Assembly: GCF_003058165.1 (NCBI RefSeq)
Contig: NZ_QBUC01000002.1
Location: 227,661 to 291,660 of the forward strand
Direction of reading: 5' to 3'
Origin: Paenisporosarcina sp. OV554
GTDB lineage: Bacteria > Bacillota > Bacilli > Bacillales_A > Planococcaceae
Length of the DNA: 64,000 nt
In this document: piece after piece, positions 61,029 to 64,000 of the stretch
Layout of the letters: every line of letters starts with the position of its first letter
How positions within the stretch are numbered: the stretch's first letter is position 1
Made by a program: the position numbers and the translations under genes
Notes under the pieces: model-generated
The model's database searches: none
What the model was told of the DNA's origin: nothing
What the model saw: the letters and a program-made list of their open reading frames with translations, nothing else

Positions 61029-61235
61029 CCGTGCATAGTCGACAAAAATCCGCGCATAGCAAGTCCCGCCATAAGATAGAAAAAGCTGATTTGTTAAGGA
61101 CATCCACCGTTGCTGGATGTCCCCATTTTTTGTTAACCGCTCATAGACGACAGAGATCCGCTCGTAGTCGACATAGAAACGATTATAGAACCCCGAGAAC
61201 CGCGCATAGTCGACAAAAATCCGCTCATAGACATC
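61029..61235. repeat. 21-bp phased intergenic array 8 (core CCGCTCATAGTCGACA)
   Basis: Units start at 61029 and 61050, then, after a hairpin at 61098-61122, at 61137, 61158, 61179, 61200 and 61221; within each part the spacing is exactly 21 bp. The core is CCGC(G/T)CATAG(T/A)CGACA, and the unit at 61179 is diverged. The two parts are out of phase (108 bp between 61029 and 61137). The array begins 51 bases after the FMN reductase terminator. Confidence 0.9.
61098..61130 (+). terminator. Terminator-like hairpin inside array 8
   Basis: GGACATCCA / TGGATGTCC with a seven-base loop, then CCA and six T. No ORF ends just before it, so it may be a second terminator or end a small RNA. Confidence 0.7.
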
Positions 61236-61320
61236 ACTCAGCTAAACAATGCCAACGATTCATTTTAGAATCGTGTCACTTTCCGTTATAATGAACTTAC
61301 AGAAGAGAGGGGCGGACAAC

Positions 61321-63492
61321 TTGTCAAAATCAGTAGTACTTGCAGAAAAACCATCCGTAGCACGCGATATTGCTCGCGTCCTCGGTTGTCATAAAAAAGG
61401 AAATGGCTTTTTAGAAGGAACACAATATATAGTGACTTGGGCACTCGGTCACTTAGTCACTCATGCTGATCCTGAACAATACGATAACAGCTATAAGGAA
61501 TGGAAACTTGAGGATTTGCCGATTTTGCCTCAGCCTTTTAAACTCGTTCCGATTAAACAAACCATGAAACAATTTAACGCAGTGAAAGCACAACTAAATC
61601 GAGCGGATGTAAATGAAATCATTATCGCAACTGATGCTGGTCGAGAAGGAGAACTTGTTGCCCGATGGATTTTAGACAAAGCGAAAGCTAAGAAACCCAT
61701 CAAGCGATTGTGGATATCCTCCGTTACTGACCAAGCTATTCAAAAAGGCTTCCGTGAACTTAAAGACGGACGTGCCTATGAACATTTATTTGAAGCGGCT
61801 GTTGCAAGAGCAGAAGCGGACTGGGTGGTAGGCATTAACGCGACCCGTGCATTGACTGTGAAATATAACGCTCAATTATCAACAGGACGTGTTCAAACGC
61901 CTACATTAGCAATGATTGCAGCACGTGAGCAGCAGATTCGTGATTTTACATCTAAATCTTTTTATGGCTTACAGGCCATTACAAAAGAAGTAACATATAC
62001 TTGGTCATTTGGTGCGAACAACCAAACGAATAATTTTAATAAAGAGCAAGTGGAGAAAGTGCTTGAAAAACTAGACGCTAATAAAGAAGGAATAATTTCA
62101 TCGGTTCAAACCACACCAAAGAAACAACCTGCGCCTCCATTATTTGATTTGACGGAACTTCAAAAAGAGGGGCATCGTCTGTTTGGATGGTCAGCAAAAG
62201 AAACATTATCAACCTTACAAGGTTTATACGAACGTCATAAAGTGGTGACCTATCCGCGTACTGACTCGAAACATTTATCAAGTGATATGAAGTCGACGTT
62301 AATTGACCGTATTAAGGCCGTCGATTTGCAGCCTTATCGAGCAGTAGCAAACAGCATTTTGCGTTCAAACAATATACAACCTCAAAAAGGTGTTATTGAT
62401 GATGCACGAGTTAGTGATCACCATGCGATTATCCCAACGGAAGAATCACCAGTATTACAGAACTTATCTGATAAAGAACGTAAATTATATGACATGATAG
62501 TTAAACGATTTTTGGCAGTCTTTTTACCACCTCACGCTTTTGACCAAACTGTTATAACACTTGTAGTTGGTGGAGAAAATTTCACTGCAAAAGGAAAGAC
62601 TGTACGTGATGAAGGTTGGAAGCGAGTCTACCAACAAGATAAAGTGGAGTCATCCGAAAGTACTTTGCCAGCCATTCAAAAAGGAGACAAAATTGAAATT
62701 CATGCCATCACTATGACACAAGGCGAAACCAAACCTCCTGCACGTTTCAATGAAGGAACATTATTAGCAGCGATGGAAAATCCTTCGTCATTTATGGCAG
62801 GAGAATCTAAAGAAATCATCCAAATGGCTGTAGAAACGGGCGGACTTGGAACTGTGGCTACACGTGCCGATATTATCGAAAAGTTATTTAATAGCTTTGT
62901 CATTGAAAAGAAAGGCAAAGATATTCATACAACTTCTAAAGGAAGACAGCTTTTAGAATTGGTCCCGGAAGATTTGAAGTCGCCTTCCTTAACTGGAGAG
63001 TGGGAACAAAAATTAACGAAAATTGCTAAAGGTACTCTGAAAAAAGAACATTTTATGAAAGATATGGTTACATTTTCGAAAACAGTTGTATCTCAAATTA
63101 AACAAAGTGACCAAAAGTTTAAGCATGATAACGTTACAGGGAAAACTTGCCCGACGTGTGGGAAGAATTTACTCGAAGTTAACGGCAAGCGCGGGAAAAT
63201 GCTTGTCTGTCAAGATCGTGAATGTGGCTACAAAAAATCGGTGTCCATGCAAACCAATGCACGTTGTCCAGTGTGTCACAAACGGATGGAAATGCGTGGT
63301 GAAGGAGATGGCAAACTGTTTGTTTGTAAATGTGGTCATCGAGAAAAATTGTCAGCCTTTGAAAAACGTCGTGAATCTTCAGGTGGAGCAAAAGCCAATA
63401 AGAAAGATGTACAGAAATTCTTAAAACAACAAGATGAGCCACAAAATACAGCAATGGCTGAAGCATTGAAGAAATTAATGAATAAGGATTAA
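61321..63492 (+). CDS. topB: DNA topoisomerase III
   Basis: This 723-residue type IA topoisomerase has the TOPRIM domain (VVLAEKPSVARDIARVLG and TDAGREGEL), the catalytic Tyr in VTYPRTDSKHL, and a C-terminal region with two zinc-binding segments (CPTCGKNLLE..CQDRECGY and CPVCHKRMEM). It relaxes and decatenates DNA by single-strand passage. The TTG at 61321 (SKSVVLAEKPS) follows AGAGGGGCGG and matches the B. subtilis start; the frame is open 72 bases earlier. The length fits (B. subtilis TopB, 727). Confidence 0.95.
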   Translation: MSKSVVLAEKPSVARDIARVLGCHKKGNGFLEGTQYIVTWALGHLVTHADPEQYDNSYKEWKLEDLPILPQPFKLVPIKQTMKQFNAVKAQLNRADVNEIIIATDAGREGELVARWILDKAKAKKPIKRLWISSVTDQAIQKGFRELKDGRAYEHLFEAAVARAEADWVVGINATRALTVKYNAQLSTGRVQTPTLAMIAAREQQIRDFTSKSFYGLQAITKEVTYTWSFGANNQTNNFNKEQVEKVLEKLDANKEGIISSVQTTPKKQPAPPLFDLTELQKEGHRLFGWSAKETLSTLQGLYERHKVVTYPRTDSKHLSSDMKSTLIDRIKAVDLQPYRAVANSILRSNNIQPQKGVIDDARVSDHHAIIPTEESPVLQNLSDKERKLYDMIVKRFLAVFLPPHAFDQTVITLVVGGENFTAKGKTVRDEGWKRVYQQDKVESSESTLPAIQKGDKIEIHAITMTQGETKPPARFNEGTLLAAMENPSSFMAGESKEIIQMAVETGGLGTVATRADIIEKLFNSFVIEKKGKDIHTTSKGRQLLELVPEDLKSPSLTGEWEQKLTKIAKGTLKKEHFMKDMVTFSKTVVSQIKQSDQKFKHDNVTGKTCPTCGKNLLEVNGKRGKMLVCQDRECGYKKSVSMQTNARCPVCHKRMEMRGEGDGKLFVCKCGHREKLSAFEKRRESSGGAKANKKDVQKFLKQQDEPQNTAMAEALKKLMNKD

Positions 63493-63726
63493 AGAAGTTT
63501 TATAGGTTTTTGGAATACTTTGTTTGCAAGTAGTCTATATGATCCTATTTCACTTATTTGTATTCTTGCTAAGCCAGGAACGTTAGAGATAGCACTATAC
63601 TATTATTTCTTGGTCACTGAAGATTTCAAAAGAAGCAGGATAACCAGGCAATCAATAGAAAATAATATTTATCAGTATTAATACAAAAAATATTATTTGA
63701 ATTAAAAAGAAAAAGAGGTGCATTTT
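63493..63726. other. AT-rich gap between topB and the second IS
   Basis: No ORF with a ribosome binding site, hairpin terminator or repeat array is visible here. The topB terminator is not obvious. Confidence 0.6.
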
Positions 63727-63817
63727 GAGGGCACTGCAAAAGGGACTGAAATTCATATTTCTTTCTTGAAAGAGAGAGCTTTATTACGAAAAAAAAACTG
63801 ATTCTCAAATATCTAAA

Positions 63818-63856
63818 AATACAGCCTCTCCTAATCTCAGGAGAGGCTGTATTTTT
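63818..63856. terminator. Terminator hairpin at the end of the second transposase gene
   Basis: A perfect 15-bp stem, AATACAGCCTCTCCT / AGGAGAGGCTGTATT, with T runs on both strands. The transposase stop codon lies in the loop. Confidence 0.9.
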
Positions 63857-64000
63857 GATTTAACTTCACGATTCTTTTTATGTTAACAGTTATGGCGGAC
63901 AAGTGAGACTGAATAATCATGCCAAAAAGACCACAGTATTTTGCTGTAGTCAATCCATGGTATCTTTTCAGTTCAGCATTTTTATGTTCTATAATGCCAC
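63837..64000 (-). CDS. IS1182-family transposase, C-terminal 53 residues
   Basis: The minus-strand frame reads IIEHKNAELKRYHGL, then GLFGMIIQSHLSAITVNIKRIVKL, and ends at TGA (63837-63839). It lines up with the C-terminus of the transposase at 45960 (KIEAKNSELKHRHG ... GLLGMQMQGAMAIFAVNLKRILK), although the two are clearly different. The rest of the gene lies beyond the window. Confidence 0.85.
   Translation of the reverse strand, partial: GIIEHKNAELKRYHGLTTAKYCGLFGMIIQSHLSAITVNIKRIVKLNQKYSLS

Larger units (their letters stand above)
63728..64000. mobile_element. Second IS1182-family element, right part only
   Basis: The sequence GAGGGCACTGCAAAAGGGAC from 63727 resembles the terminal repeat of the first IS (GAGGCCACTGAAAAAGTCC). 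A terminator hairpin and the 3' end of a related transposase follow, as in the first element but on the opposite strand. The element continues past the window edge, so its other end and any target duplication cannot be seen. It is not a copy of the first IS. Confidence 0.75.

Noticed and set aside
2718..61235. 21-bp arrays as CRISPR arrays
   Set aside because: The conserved core is too short and degenerate, the filler is only about 8 bp, and no cas gene is in the window.
61249..61320. Longer N-terminus for topoisomerase III
   Set aside because: The extra residues do not match TopB, there is no ribosome binding site, and the TTG at 61321 lies at the conserved N-terminus with AGAGGGGCGG upstream.
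63626..63808. Minus-strand 60-codon hydrophobic ORF
   Set aside because: AT-rich composition, no ribosome binding site, and it crosses the inferred end of the second IS.

Overview
The window is a low-GC chromosomal segment from a Gram-positive, Bacillales-type bacterium, probably Planococcaceae (Sporosarcina, Paenisporosarcina or Psychrobacillus-like). This is inferred from gene content (YfiB/YfiC-like ABC exporter, YfmM-like ABC-F, HelD, PlsY-like and SE1832-like proteins, a geobacillus-type lysine dehydrogenase), from strong AGGAGG-type ribosome binding sites, and from very regular intrinsic terminators. No species assignment is possible from sequence alone. There are no rRNA genes, phage modules or CRISPR arrays.

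Layout. 1-2.7 kb: class I ribonucleotide reductase (alpha partial, beta complete) and a glyoxalase-fold protein. 2.8-8.3 kb: a tripartite tricarboxylate transporter (tctCBA) with its own citrate-type two-component system, with a near-perfect CcpA site in front of tctC. 8.5-9.8 kb: an MFS exporter behind a tiny leader ORF and a hairpin that buries its Shine-Dalgarno. 11-14.9 kb: a lysine catabolic operon (semialdehyde dehydrogenase, lysine 6-dehydrogenase, glutaryl-CoA-dehydrogenase-like enzyme) with a perfect cre site at its promoter. 14.9-17.1 kb: an ABC-F protein behind a promoter, a 43-codon leader ORF and an intrinsic terminator, i.e. an attenuator. 17.4-31.9 kb: beta-propeller protein, adenine deaminase, split ThrE-type exporter, PAS-GGDEF-EAL protein, EamA permease, heterodimeric ABC exporter, acyltransferase and double GNAT. 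32.5-36.6 kb: HelD, tryptophan 2,3-dioxygenase and GDPD. 36.7-41.1 kb: a large secreted subtilase and a DUF2804 protein. 41.1-41.5 kb: a promoter, two tRNA-like genes and a terminator. 41.6-42.9 kb: a guanine riboswitch controlling a secreted purine-nucleosidase-like lipoprotein. 43.2-49.9 kb: small secreted protein, a dead histidine kinase, M50 protease, amidase, an IS1182-family insertion in a terminator, DegV, PlsY-like protein and a DUF3307-like protein. 49.9-63.5 kb: nitroreductase, M20 dipeptidase, CNNM/CorC-type protein, orphan ECF sigma factor, PLD-like protein, YfmM-like ABC-F, a glycosyltransferase-fold protein, NAD(P)-binding protein, flavin reductase and topoisomerase III. The end of the window enters a second IS1182-family element.

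The most unusual feature is a set of eight intergenic loci that share an architecture but not a sequence. Each is an array of units phased at 21 bp (two helical turns), with a conserved core of about 12-13 bp and a variable filler of about 8 bp. Each array starts roughly 7-75 bp downstream of an intrinsic terminator, and each locus has its own core. One locus has been expanded into three tandem blocks whose sizes differ by whole units. I know of no described element with these properties.
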